64,000 nucleotides of DNA from the NCBI GenBank assembly GCA_009801085.1, contig VNWV01000002.1, positions 1,488,001 through 1,552,000 on the forward strand, written 5' to 3'. Made by a program: the position numbers and the translations under genes. The number at the start of each line of letters is the position of its first letter. The first letter of the stretch is position 1. Of the stretch, positions 31,561 through 44,101 are shown in pieces. Below the pieces are notes generated by a model, which was given only the letters and a program-made list of their open reading frames with translations, made no database searches and was not told where the DNA came from. The stretch is from Lasiodiplodia sp. COLG20. Its lineage: Eukaryota; Ascomycota; Dothideomycetes; Botryosphaeriales; Botryosphaeriaceae.

Positions 31561-34500
31561 TTAATTGCAGGCTTGTCTGAAGAGTACGGAAATGTTTTGA
31601 TGTGGCGGTGTTATTATTACCTTCTTGACAGTATTGTTGGGCCCTGGGCTGGACCGCGGGATTAGTTGGATCATTGGCGGATTGGAGTCTTCTTCGCATG
31701 AGCGAGCCGCGGAATCATCGCCATCACATTCGGATAGACGTACGACATAGAACGAAACAGACAGCTCACGGCTGAAAATTAATGTCCACGAAGACTTAAT
31801 TTCTCGCAATTCTACAGTTTGTAATGCCTTAGGTACTTGCTTTTGCGATAATAGCTACTAGTATTGTATGATTACTGTTCTCAAACTCCATATGATCTGC
31901 ACCTATTTCCCCTCGCATTAGCAGTCGGGATCCGGCTCGCGCCCACTTGCCGCCCGAGTTTCCGGCGAGCATCACGAGAGACGAGCTCGTCCCACCAACT
32001 GGTCGATCCGAGACTGTTCGTCTATTTCAGCTCTGCCCACCTTCGGAGGCTGGACCCGAAACCCGTAACTTCGGGGCTGGCTAGGCAAGACGTTGGAGGT
32101 GGCTCACATGTCTCACCATGCCAAGGCGAAATCATTGGGGGCTAGCATGTGGAACAGCAAGCCCTCTCTGTTGCGCCTACTCGATTCTTTGGTCTATACC
32201 AGCCCTCTAATTCGACAATATACTTTGCTCAGGCAGGCCGCCAAGCCACTTCAAGAACCGAACACGAGCGCGATGCCGCCGAGCGACTCTCCATCAGCTG
32301 CCTATTGCACGCTTAGCTTGGAGCTGGGCTGGAACGGCACGTTGCTGACAAGCTGCGGTCATTGGCTGCCGGTCTTTTTTCAACAACTGAAGGGAGGAAC
32401 CTTGTGGGGGCGGAGCAAAGAAGGGAGAAAAATTAATACCGGAAGAGGGAAGGGTGTGGCATGTAGTCACGATAGTCGATTCCGTGTCTTGCATCGGCGC
32501 GTCATCCGCGGTCGATCACATAATGCATCAAACGGTTATCCGCGGGGGAAAAGCGAAGGGATCCCGTTCGAATGGGTTGGCAAGTAACTCCGGACTAGTA
32601 CCCCCGCCGCCGCACCCGCAAACCCAGCCAAACGGAACCGCTCGCGGAGTTTGGGGGGGATCTCGACTCTTCCTCGGACGAGTACCCGGCGTTCCCGTTC
32701 GTGACCCTGCCGCGTGGTCTCGTCTTTTATTCCCCATCTCATGTTTGTATTTTATTTTTCCTCGGGACGCCGGATCTGCCGCCGGGTCTGCCGCCCCGGA
32801 AGGGGAGGGGTGGAATTGGGGACGCACGATACCCCATTCTGTTCTCTACACATGCATACATTCTATATTGTCGCCACCTTGCTGTGCTGTCGTACTCTTC
32901 CCGTCAGTATCACTAAACAGGTTTTTTCTAAGGTTTCTCCCGTCTTTTTGCGTGGCGAGGATGCCTACGCGTCTTTCGTTTCCGCCGCCCTCTCACGCGT
33001 CATCTGTCCACCTCTTTCTACGGTCTCTCGCAAAGAGCCGAAAATAACTACACAACGTAGACCCCACAAAAACACGATCCTACATCGGTCTCGGAGAAAT
33101 GGAGAAACAACAACAAGATGGAGAAATAGGAAAAAAAGCCAGAGATCCTTTGGCGGCGACGGCAGCGGCGCGCCCCCGGGCTAATGGCTTGCAGCAGCAC
33201 AAAACTTTTGGGTGTGGCGGCATTCGGCATTTCCCCTCCCTTCTACCACTCTCACCGTTTTGACTTCCCTTTCGCCTTTTGTTTCCCTACCACTAGCCTA
33301 AACGGCGCCACATCCGCCACCGCCATCATCATGACCATGCATCTCCCACGTGCCAAACCCCATGAATAGTTGGGGGGGAGCTGGCGCCGGCCGGAGCGCG
33401 TGGGTTGGCAGCACACGTACCACAGCTGTCCCATGGGTGGAAAGCGCAACAAGCCGAAGCGCGGGTCCCGACGGGTAGCGTCGATCTCTTGGCGGGCCTT
33501 TCGCACGCGGGTGTGGTTGTTGGTATGTGCACCGCTTCGCCTCGTCTCGCGCTCTCGCCTCTGTGGCGGGCCTGCCCGTGGTGGCGTGTGTGGGATTTTA
33601 TCTTTTTGGGGGCCGGGCTTTTATTTTGGGGCGCCTGATGATGATTGTACAAATGTACTTGTGTAAAGTGATGAAAGCATTTACCTATCGGGGTATCTAC
33701 GTATCGGGATAAGAGAGGCCGAAGTGCACGGTATTTGTGTGCGTGTGTGCACGCCGTGGGTGGGGGTAAGAAAGAACGAGAGTTTAAAAAGTTATGAATC
33801 AGGAAGAGATGGGAAAAGATGTGATTAGTCGTGGTCGGAGATGATGGGCGTTGTTCATTTCCGGCGCCGGCCGGCCGCGCAAGAGAGAAGGAAAAAAAAA
33901 AAGTTAACCTATTAGGAAGGAGCGGGACAGCTCGGCCGATGCAAGACAAGAGGTGATGTGATGTGCGGAAAGACGGAAGGGTGTGATGGGATGGTAGCCT
34001 AGAGGATGTAGCTTGCCGTTGATTTTGATCATGTGGTGTGGTGTGAGAGGTCGCTTTTCAATAGTGAGGACGGTCGGACGCAGTTGCAAATTTCTGCACT
34101 TTCTTTTTTCGAACCGTTGGCTATTTCGACATTCGTCACATTGCGCAAAGAGAGAGATGTCGAGTTGGCAGGGGGGAGGATGCATGCGTGCGGCGGGTGG
34201 CTTTTTCCATCTTGTGCCGACGTTTCACCAGCCGTACTACCATTCCGCCGGGAATGCTTCTTTCCAAGCATGGTCTTTCCCCTTTAGGCAAGTCTCGACA
34301 CCGCCTGTACCGCCGGGTTTCACCTTCATGCATAGATAGAGTTTGCGGCGAAGAGGCGACTCTTTCTTCACACACCATCCCCTGGTGGAATCGCTGAGGG
34401 TGTGCTGCATGAGTAGTGTCCACTTGATTCAGGAAAAAGAAATGCGCAGCACTGACCACTAGCGTCGTCAAATATCACGGATCATCATTGAAGCGACGTA

Positions 34501-36925
34501 GGGCGAGCAGCAGTGCGGATAACCGAGGGGCGGCCCGGAGTGCTTCGTCTAATATGAAGGGGGCAGGGGAGTAGGAAAAAGCAAGGAAACCAAGCCACCT
34601 CAACGGGCCCTTGTACCAGCTTAACGGCTCGGCCGCGTATCGCGGGGCGGGCGGATGTGGTTGTTGCTCACCCTCCATCCGTGCGAGAGGGCTGGGGAAT
34701 GGGTTTCGAAATGCTACACTTTTGCCTTGAACGGGAGATTCACCCTGCCCGCGGATGCGTGCCCCTTTCCGCGCCACTCCCGCGGGTTCGACGCGTTCCC
34801 GGCTGGAGGTTCGAGGTCGATCAATAGGGTGTGATTCACCCGGCAGGGATCGAGAAAACTTGCAGAAAGCGATATATCGGATCTTCTGTACTATCTTTGG
34901 TCCAACAGGGAGGTCGCCGTGGTTGGTGCGCTTTCGTCGGCTGACGGCGGCGACGCAGGGGGACATCGAGGCTGTGTATTTATTGGAAAGAGAACAGAGT
35001 GTGATCCGCGACTGTGCATGTCAGAAAATTCGTGGAGGGGAGGCAGTACGGTACCTTCTCCCATCTGCATATCGTCATTGGGATGGTGGTCGTTGCGGCC
35101 ACGCGAGCGGCTGAAGCACGTCCCCTGTTTTCCCTGTTTCTCTGTCCATTTTTCTCAGCCTTGGTCCTGGCGCTGCCATCTTTCCCTCGCTTTGCCTTCG
35201 CAGGGCTGCAGTAGCTAGCGCTTTGGACGTGCAGGCGCATATGCTCCATGCGTGCTTTGCCGCTTGCGGTATGGTGACCGCATCCTTTCCCGCGGGGGAT
35301 GGGCTAGGGAAGATGAGGATGCGCGGCCCCGATCTGCTGAGCAACCAATAAATCGCTCCACATCGAAGGCTGTACGTGAGTGCTTCACCCGATCAGCGAG
35401 TCGTGCCGTACCCGCAACCGGGAAGTCAGATGCTCAGCCGAGTACCTGCGTATTGGACCCGGGGATGTCAATCGAGACCCGTACACGCACGGCCGTCGAT
35501 GTTCAGCTTTTATGCACTAGCATTCAGCTCGTAATTCTGAAGTCTGTGCTGGAAAGCACAACTGACGGAGATATTTCCGCGAGCGAGAACCGAGGTCCTG
35601 ACTTCAACGGTACCAGGGTCACTGATCTGGTTAGACTGAGTGCTATCACGACGGATGTTGGCATAAGGCGAGTCCGTTGGTAGCCGAGTGAAGAGCATCA
35701 TTTGCAATAAAGTCTCTGAGAACTTCACAGTGACTTCTGCACTCTTCATGCTTAGTTAAACTTTAAAGCTTACTACGTTGGCGTATTGGTGGTCTGTAAG
35801 CACATCTTTATTAATGAATCTTTACCGGAGAAAAGTTTAGGGAGCAAGACTCTGAGAGCGTAGGGCGCCAAGAGTAGGTGTGGTAGCATTCGGTTACACT
35901 TTGACAATTCCAAAAAAGTTGAGCGCTAATGGCATACGTATGTCTCAGGCATGACTAGATTGAAGACTTAGCTTGTACATCGCTTAACTTCGGTGACTTT
36001 AGCATCGTGTTCGGGCTCCGAGAGCGGAGCATAGGTGCCGATATTCTAGAACACGGGGACGACAACGCACCCACCGACAATCAACAACGGTCCGATTCCC
36101 TACAATGCACTGCTACCTAAAAGCTTTATGAATCGTTATTCTTGTAGGGGTCCAGGCCGGGCTGCGCGGTGGTTTAGAGGACTAAGTCCTCTTTGGTAGA
36201 TAGTGCCTGATCTTCTTTGCATAACGATAACGCCCAATTGCTAACTTCCGTAAGCCGGCGCTAAATCAACTATTTCGACTTCCTGATTGGTTGTACATGT
36301 TGGTTACTGACTCTCATGAGCGGGATTTGAAAGTCGGCAGATGAGGCTCTTACGTGACTTGGCTACTGGTTTCTACGGGCAGAATTTGGACGCGAAACAC
36401 TGACTTCTAGTAAGTGACAGGGGACGACTACACTACACTCAAGCCTAGGCAACAGAAAGGGCTGGATTAAAGTTGCGAACGAATGCAATTCCTCACTCTC
36501 AAGACTGTTGTACTTTCTCCACCTCATTAAGAGACTCTCATCGTCACCAACCCAGCTTCAGACTGGAAACCATGTGGTACCACCTTCCTACCATACATGA
36601 AGAAACGCTTCGAATGCAAGAATGTTCTATATTCCCAATTCATTCACGCTACGGCTCAACTCACAAGAGTTTCTGGCATTATTAATTGTCGAACAAAAAA
36701 AAAAAAAAAACACGAAGCCTTCAATACGTGCTAATAGCCATTGATATTCTGACATTAATTTATATATCATACGCTCAAGCTATATACAATTCTTATAGAA
36801 GGTAGGCGGGAGAAGGCCAAACAGGCATCGTGAGGTGGCATCACGCACTCTTTTGAACCGATGCGGCCATTTCCACTCTAAGTCTTCGTTCTTTTTTTTT
36901 TATTTCCTCTTCCTCTCCCTAACAT
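31561..36925. other. 5.4-kb gene-poor region
   Basis: No gene could be supported on either strand. Frames up to 206 residues (for example 33329-33949 minus, 34475-34966 minus) lack domains, start context or intron logic. Roughly 31.8-35.4 kb is GC-balanced with long pyrimidine/purine tracts; 35.5-36.9 kb is AT-richer and ends in A/T runs. An 8-bp-arm hairpin (AGAGGACT-A-AGTCCTCT) lies near 36176. It could harbour non-coding RNA, extended regulatory DNA or a fast-evolving gene. Confidence 0.4.
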
Positions 36926-39028
36926 TTACATCCTGAACACACCCCACTTCTCATCCCGCTCCCTCTCCCTCCTTTCCGCCGCGCGCCCTTGGCTCGCGAC
37001 CTCCAACCCCAACCCGAGCACCGCACGCGTGTGCTCAGGCGGAATGATGCCGTCATCCCAGAGCCTGGCGCTGCCGAACGTGGCCTCGCTCTCGCGCTCG
37101 ATGCGAGCCTTCAGCGCAGGATCGGCCTGCTTGCCGACGGCCTCCATGACGGACGACAGCTGCTCGGGGCCCATGACGGACGTGCGGGCGTTGGGCCAAA
37201 CCCAAAGGAACCGCGGAGAGTAGGCGCGGCCGCTGAAAAAAAAAAAAAAAGCACACACATCAGCCTTTCTGCTATCGAAAGGCCCCCGGGGGCGGGGGTG
37301 GTAGAGAAGAAAGGGGAAAGAAAAGAAAAGACTTACCACATGCCGTAATTGCCCGCGCCAGCGCTGCTCCCCACGACGACAGTGAACTTGGGCACGTCAG
37401 CGCAGCTAACAGCCGTGACGAGCTTCGCGCCGTTCTTCGCGATGCCGCCCTTCTCGGCGTCGGCGCCGACCATGAAGCCGGAGATGTTCTGCAGGAAGAC
37501 GAGCGGGATGCCGCGCTTGCTGCACAGCTGGATGAAGTGGGCGCCCTTGAGCGAGGCCTCGGAAAACAAAATGCCGTCGTTGGCCAGGATGCCGACCGGG
37601 TGGCCCTGGATGCGCGCGAAGCCCGTGACCAGCGTCGTGCCGTACAGCGGCTTGAACTCGTCGAAGCGCGAGCCGTCGACGATGCGCGCGATGATGGCGC
37701 GCGCCGGCACGGGGAGCCGCGGGTTGGTGCCCACGATGCCGGCCAGCTCCTTCGGGTCGTGCAGCGGCTCGTCCCACGTCTCGGTCCGGTTGGGGGCGTC
37801 GAGCGAGGAGAGGGGCGAGGGGGAGGATGATGTGGCTTTGGGGTAGTTGAGGTTGGCGATGCTGCGGCGCGCGAGGACGAGGGCGTGGGCGTCGTCGACG
37901 GCCAGGTAGTCGGTCACGCCCGAGATCTCGCTGTGCAAGGCTCCGCCGCCGAGGTCTTCGGCGCTCACGACTTCGCCGGTTGCGGCCTTGACTAGTGGCG
38001 GGCCGGCGAGGAAAATGTGGCCTTGCTTGGCGACGATGATGGACTCGTCGGACATGCTGGGGACGTAGGCGCCGCCCGCGGTACATGGACCCATCACAAC
38101 GCTGATTTGAGGAATACCCATTGATGACACTGCAGAAAAGTAAGCCAGGAGCCAGAAGTGCCATTCGGGGGAGGTATTCAGTACTTCTGGCCTGGTTGAA
38201 GAAAATGCGGCCGAAGTGTTCGCGGTCAGGGAAGACGTCGGCCTGATGGGGCAGGTTCGCGCCGCCAGAGTCGACCAAATAAATGCAAGGCAACCCTAAA
38301 ACCATCAGCTCAGCTACACCCAGCAGCCCTCCCTGATGTCTCACTATTCTCCTGCGCAATGGCCTGCGCTCTCAGGTGCTTCTTCACAGTGATCGGATAG
38401 TACGTCCCGCCCTTAACCCTAGAAACCAGCCAACACAATCAGCACTCAAAGCTTCCCCCCCTTCTCCACTTTCTTCCCCCCCTCATCATCAAACGTACGT
38501 GCTATCATTCGCCACAATCACGCACCGCACCCCCTCCACAACCCCAATCCCCGTGACTATCCCGCCCGCCGGCACGTCCTCGCCCTCGTAGCACCCGTAC
38601 CCGGCCAGCGCGCTCAGCTCGAGGAAGCTGGTGCCCGGGTCGATCAGCGCCGCCACGCGGTCCCGCACCAGCATCTTGCCGCGCGCGACGTGCTTCTCGC
38701 GCGCCTTGTCGGGCCCGCCGCGCGCCGCGGCCGCGTGCAGCTCTGCTACGCGCGCCTGCACTGCTGCGAACGCTGTGGCGTTGTCGCGGAACGTCGGGCT
38801 GGAAGGGTCGACGCCGTCGTCGCCGGGCAGGGTTGAGAGCAGCGAGGCGTGGTGCGTGGACGTGTGGCTGGCGATTGTGCGGACGGCGGAGGACGACGCG
38901 GCGGTGACGCTGGTGGGCGAGGAGGTGCGGGGGATCAGACGCGGTCTTGCGGGTGCGGGGAGGATGCTGGTGGGACGCGAGGGTAGGAGCGAGGTGCGCC
39001 GGATGGCGGGGCGCATTCGTAAGGCCAT
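36926..39028 (-). CDS. Methylcrotonoyl-CoA carboxylase beta subunit (mitochondrial)
   Basis: Model complement(join(36926..37232, 37337..38129, 38185..38295, 38345..38418, 38499..39028)), 604 residues. All four introns have GT...AG ends and restore family motifs: [51 protein letters not shown] and [19 protein letters not shown]. The N-terminus is rich in Arg, Ser and Pro with no acid, as in a mitochondrial targeting sequence. The carboxyltransferase body includes [17 protein letters not shown] and GFMVG. The enzyme transfers carboxyl from biotin on the alpha subunit to 3-methylcrotonyl-CoA in leucine breakdown. In many moulds the MCC genes and isovaleryl-CoA dehydrogenase are clustered; neither partner is visible here. 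A true ATG at 39028 was preferred over upstream non-ATG codons. Confidence 0.94.
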
Positions 39029-40273
39029 TTTGATCTGCTGCAATGGGGAGAGGAGGAGGAGGAGGAATGGAGGAGTGTTGTTTGGAGCTTGCCTGCGGTA
39101 CAAGGGAACTGGGGTGCGGAGAAGCCGCTTCTAGCCGCGGCCTTCCAGATTTGCGGGGGAGATCTAAGCGGGCGGCTCCACAGCCTTCCCGTTCCTAGCG
39201 CAACACCAAGAGTCATGTCATTGGATATAGCAATTCTGACGGAGTATTTGGTGGATTCCATGCTTATGGATCATTCTGCGCATCTGTCAATTCTCTTATT
39301 CAAGCCCGCATGTGAATAAATACACACGAGATCAAAGAGAATCTTCAGCGAGCATAGCACTGGCCGATCCGGAAATTTCTATCGCAGCCGCTTGCCGTGG
39401 AGGATAGTATTCTGAAGCACCTCTTCCACCGATGTCCCATAGACTATCCCGTGGCGTAGAGCGTGTGCGAGTAGAATAAAGACCGGGTAGTATGAAAAGT
39501 TGCGGGGATTAGTCGTAGCACGAAAGAAGTGCTGTTTCGGCCGGGTAGAGTTGTGCTTGTTCGACTTCGTATGCCGAAGCTGAATAATCATACGAAGATC
39601 TTTAAGGACTTTACTAGATCCGCTTATAGAATTGCTTACTCTCCAGCCCGGCGTATGTAGTGGTCGACCATCTTTGTCGCTGGAGTAGGACGCAGGTTTC
39701 CTCTTACTTGGACATAGACTCGCTCATACACGTGCAACATTTGGCCTTCTTCGGTGGCGATGCCGGCATCCTTCCTAGACGGATACATTCAGTAATGAAC
39801 TGATGTATCGATTTCTCGCCCCGAACATTTCTAAATCTGCACAAATTCCAATTCTCTCCATGGGCGCTTCCGGAAATGCGCGATGAGCTCCTTCTCCCAG
39901 CGCCTTATGCCTTTTCTTCACTAAAATATGTCATCCTCTGCATTTCGAGAACACGAACCTAAACCTGAGCTTCTGGTATCCTTCGCACACCGAATCAAGG
40001 AATTCACTTCTACAAATTCAACGAAGAACGTAGAGGCAAGGGTGGAACAACCGAGGTAGCAATCAGGAAAACTGAGAACAAGCCTCGAGTTTCGTGGTGT
40101 GGATTGAATTTTCATTATTCAGTGTGACGAACGTCTATTTGGAACCTTAGCCCTCGACCAATGCCAAGTTATAATGAGATTCAGGAACTGCAGCCTCAGT
40201 GACTTGGATGAAGCTGGGTCCATCGATCCAATCCAGTTCTTCTCTCCAAGCATTGGCGTTCATCTTCTACCAC
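39029..40273. other. Intergenic region with repeat R2 copy 2
   Basis: Short frames only. It contains repeat R2 copy 2 near its left end. No gene recognised. Confidence 0.5.
39232..39292 (+). repeat. Dispersed repeat R2, copy 2
   Basis: It matches the two blocks at 23590-23617 and 23701-23726 but without the 83-base spacer, so either this copy lost the spacer or the other gained an insertion. Confidence 0.55.
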
Positions 40274-41902
40274 TCATACTTCGAATACCTCATCGTAATT
40301 GCTCGATCCCGAGAGGATATCGCTCGACCAGCCGTAATCAACCTCACAATACGGCCCCTTGGACGATCTTCTCAGATTGTTGATCGCATGAGCAATGTTT
40401 CTGTTCTCACCCTCCTTTTCGATCCATCGTTTTATTTGGTGAGCCGTCTGCGCCTCGCCTGCCGGAACCTTTTCTATCATCTTCCGTCCCTTGTCGCTCC
40501 TGAGAAAGCTGAGCAGTTCACAGCTCAACATGCCAGCAGGCAACGCGCGAATGGCATTGACGCTGTGCGGTATCCAGCCCTGGGAAAGATTGAGATACGT
40601 GACTTGGCGCCAGCTGCCATTCCAATCGGGGCAAGGTCTGGCGTCCTTGATGTCCCAGTCTCCATCACGCCCTCCACGATAGCCACGTGCATAAGGGATC
40701 GAAACCTGCCGATCGTCGATGCCCCATACAAGCGCAGGCGCCCACTCGCAGCCGCAAAGGTCGAGCCATTTGAGACAGTACGTGTTGTTGGCTAATCTGC
40801 GCAGGATGTTCGCGGCTTCCTGCCAGTCGTTGTCCATTTCGGAGTAAAAGTGAGTACCACCGAAGTTGACTTGTCCATGCTGGCTGGTCATCGATGCTGT
40901 ATTTGCGTGAGGAGTCATGGTTGGCTTGGGCCAGAAGGCCAAAGAGAGATGTGTGAGAGTTGGCAAGTGGGAGGATAGGGTCAAAAGCTGGCTCCACGAT
41001 GTCTTCCGCGGGTATGCAAGTGACAGGTGAGTCAGATTAGGGAACCGAGGATTGAGAGACGACTTTGGCAGGATGGGGATTTCGGCTTGCTCTGCCTCTT
41101 CCCAAGAATCTGCAATTTCCTCAGCCACTGAAAGATTGTTCATCGCTTCAGAAAGGGCATCCTTCTTGGAAGCCGTGATCTGCGTTATGTATTTTGTGAT
41201 TTCTCCAAGGGTAAAATGTTTGGAGATCATGCCGGTCAGATCGAGGTGCACCAGCTCATCGCTGCCCGTGGCATCCTCAAGGTCATGCTCGGTCAAGAAC
41301 AGGACTCGTAGAGTCTCCATGGTGATACCATCCTCCGGGCCATATGCCGCTAGGTAGCTGAGAAGAATATCCTTGAGCTGCACAGGTAGTGCTGCTAGAT
41401 AATGCTGTTCGTATTCCAACAACCATTCCCAGTTCTTTGCCAGTGTTTTGCACGTGTAGTGGACCAAGCTGCGTTGTGCCGGCATTCGTTCCGTGAAGCG
41501 CGGCCTCATAAGCTTCCATAGCCTGGGGGCCTGGGTCGTGGGGTCCGGGGCATGCCTGCTGCTTTCCAGCCAACTCTGCGGCGCCGAAGGGCCCGGCACG
41601 CGTCTGCCGTTCGTCGTTCTGGCGACAAGCCGAGGTCTGGGGACGGCGACTTCGGGCAGGTTGAGGATCTGCCTCACCGCCGGGTGGACTGGTCGCGCGG
41701 TGAGAGACTCGGTGAGCTCATTTCGGCGGTCGATGGCGGAGCGCGGAGCTTGCTCGCGGCGCAGCTGGTTCAGACGGTCGTTGACGGACTGCGATGACGA
41801 TGGGCCTGCATTGTTGGCGGGCGGTTCCCGGGACGAGGACAGGGACGGGTGCACGTAGTTGCTGGCGGACTTGTTGTAGCTCGGTTGGTACTTCTTTGGC
41901 AT
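40274..41902 (-). CDS. Leucine-rich-repeat-like fungal protein, unknown function
   Basis: A single exon of 542 residues from the first true ATG at 41902 (MPKKYQPSYNKSASNYVHPS). The N-terminal 130 residues are polar and Ser/Pro/Arg-rich, likely disordered. The central part is helical (HYTCKTLAKNWEWLLEYEQHYLAALPVQLKDILLSYLA). A later segment has irregular leucine-rich repeats: LTHLSLAYP, LTHLSLAFWPKP, LKWLDLCGCEW and VTYLNLSQGW. The arrangement resembles F-box/LRR-like scaffold proteins of moulds, but no F-box motif is clear. No signal peptide or transmembrane segment, so probably cytosolic or nuclear. It looks like a genuine conserved gene; role unknown. Confidence 0.78.
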   Translation of the reverse strand: MPKKYQPSYNKSASNYVHPSLSSSREPPANNAGPSSSQSVNDRLNQLRREQAPRSAIDRRNELTESLTARPVHPAVRQILNLPEVAVPRPRLVARTTNGRRVPGPSAPQSWLESSRHAPDPTTQAPRLWKLMRPRFTERMPAQRSLVHYTCKTLAKNWEWLLEYEQHYLAALPVQLKDILLSYLAAYGPEDGITMETLRVLFLTEHDLEDATGSDELVHLDLTGMISKHFTLGEITKYITQITASKKDALSEAMNNLSVAEEIADSWEEAEQAEIPILPKSSLNPRFPNLTHLSLAYPRKTSWSQLLTLSSHLPTLTHLSLAFWPKPTMTPHANTASMTSQHGQVNFGGTHFYSEMDNDWQEAANILRRLANNTYCLKWLDLCGCEWAPALVWGIDDRQVSIPYARGYRGGRDGDWDIKDARPCPDWNGSWRQVTYLNLSQGWIPHSVNAIRALPAGMLSCELLSFLRSDKGRKMIEKVPAGEAQTAHQIKRWIEKEGENRNIAHAINNLRRSSKGPYCEVDYGWSSDILSGSSNYDEVFEV

Positions 41903-44101
41903 GGGGAACGCGGGGCGGGAGGCGCCGGTCGGAAAGGCTGAAGGAGCCAAGCGGTGCTACACTGAGCCTGCTTGACCTAGCTGAAGAAAAGTGGGAGAGA
42001 AGAGCAGTTGGATAAATGTTACATGGTGGACGGTGGCGTGGATCGTGGTCATGACTTGTTGGCGGCGCTTCCGCTCGGCAACCATGACGCCTGCCTGATC
42101 TTATGTAATCGGAGACAGGGTCTGCGCCGCAAATGAGCCTCAACATCCTTGACTACACTCCAACACCCAGCTTTCCATACGAACTTCCAACAGAGCCATG
42201 TGTCATACTGGCGATTTCTGCCTTGTCGTTGAGTCACCCATGGGCCTTTATCTTCAGGCCGAGCCCCATTCGACCATCTCGTCCTATCAGATCGTCGCAT
42301 TCCAACCCCGCTATGCATCCGCGATGATTCATTCTGATTGGAAGTTGGACTTCTAGACTACTTCTGAGCTTATTCATGAAGATGGGCTTACCTTCCGTTC
42401 ACTTTTGTCCGCTGACCGCCGAGGGAGACGACACTGGAATTGGCCGAGGAAACAATTGCAGCTGCACTTTCAGACTGTGGCGTAGCAAGTCTGCTACCCT
42501 TCGTTTTTCCATTTCTTGCTTTCTTCTTCGCTGTGGCTTCGTCGTTTGAACCTATCACTAGCGTTCGCGCCATCGGCCCTACTGGGGTTCCCCGGCATCC
42601 AGCGGACGATGCAGCTATGTAGACACTCCGTTAAGAGACCGTAGGGTACCAGGTACGTCGACAGCACTAAGGCGGTCATGAGGGTGAAGGGAAGTGAAGC
42701 AGCTCGGCGTGTACTAGGCCCTGGTTTTGAGGCAATTGACGTGCATGGCTTGATATGGCCATGCGTGCATGGTGCATGGCGCTATCACGAACCCTGTGCC
42801 ACATTCTTCACGCGTCGTGGATCAGTCGAGTAGCACGAGGCCAGACAGCTGTCAGCTCAGCTGCGCCGAGCGCCGGAATGCGGACTAGCCCAGGGCGGCC
42901 ACCACTTTTGCGCGGACCCATGATCCAGATGTTGGTGTTGGAACACGAACAGATCGAGGATCTTGGCGGTCTGAATCTCGATCGTTGGGCAGCACGCGGA
43001 CTTGCAGCTCCACTATACGCAGCCTATTTGAGCCCAGATTGTGTTATAGGCAGCACATCATACCATAAACCTGCCGATTGTTGTTGTACAATCGTCCCGA
43101 GGCGCGCCAGGATTGAGATCGGCTGGCAATTTCGTGCATGCCAGCGGCAGCCGGCCTGAATGATAGAAGGTTGTTCTACACGACCTGGTGAAGAAAGAGG
43201 GGAAGCCGCGGCAATGGACATGGCGTAGGATGCTCGGCCGCAATCAAGCAATAAAAAAAGACATCCGCATCCGGAAGGATCCCCGCTAAGGTGGCAAAGA
43301 AAGGGGGGCTGGAAGGCGCAGGCCGAGGCGAAACGGCGGCGGCGAAACAGTCGCATGTAGCTTGCGCTCTAGAACTACACGGCGAGGATTTAGAGTCGGT
43401 GAGGGCTGCGGTGTTGTTGGGCTGCAAAAGTGCGGTGTCCATGGCCCATTTCCCTTTCGAGACATGCATCGCGGCACTGCGCGTCGGCCGGCCGGCTAGC
43501 GCGCCAACCTCAAAACTTCGAAACACAGCTAGCAAACGGCTGCGAGAGCATTAGGGGAAGCCCACGACGCGGCCGGATGGAGAACGCCGGGAGAGGCGCT
43601 CGCCGTCTGGGCGGGCGCATGGCAACGGCGGCGGACAAGCCACTCGCGCGCTGCGCATGTGAAGCATCGCCGACGCAGTATTTCGACAGGGCACGCCTTG
43701 CTTCGGAGCGGGTACGACGACGCACCGGGCCTTGTCCAGGCGTGAGGCGGCGGATGCGCTGGCGCGGGTGATTGGATCGAGAGATGAGGAGCATTTCGTT
43801 GCCGGATGCCATTTCGCCTGCGCGCGTTCGCATTATTCCCCGTCAACACCCAGGGCGCGAGTGCCGCCCGCCCGCAGCTCCATTGCGCGCGCAGCATAAC
43901 TACCCGTCGCCAGCATCCCTCGCCAGTCTCGCTGCTCATCTCGCGCGCCAGCCACGCGACATGCCGATCCGCTGCTACTAACAGGCCCCCTGCACGAGCC
44001 GCCTCTCTGTTGCTTCGCCGCAGCGCGCTGCCCACCACGACCCCTCGCCCTCTTGGATGCTCTGCGCCGGCCACGACCACGATTCGGAATCGTGGTGGAA
44101 G
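41903..44101. other. Divergent intergenic region upstream of SSK1
   Basis: About 2.2 kb with many overlapping frames and no recognisable protein. The right third is GC-rich leader-like DNA before SSK1. An in-frame ATG at 44057 would add 15 residues to SSK1. Confidence 0.5.

Noticed and set aside
33329..33949. 206-residue minus-strand frame
   Set aside because: Starts within pyrimidine-rich DNA, low complexity, no domain and no conserved pattern.
34785..34800. GGTTCGA-like B box suggesting another tRNA
   Set aside because: No matching T stem, acceptor stem or A box could be built around it.
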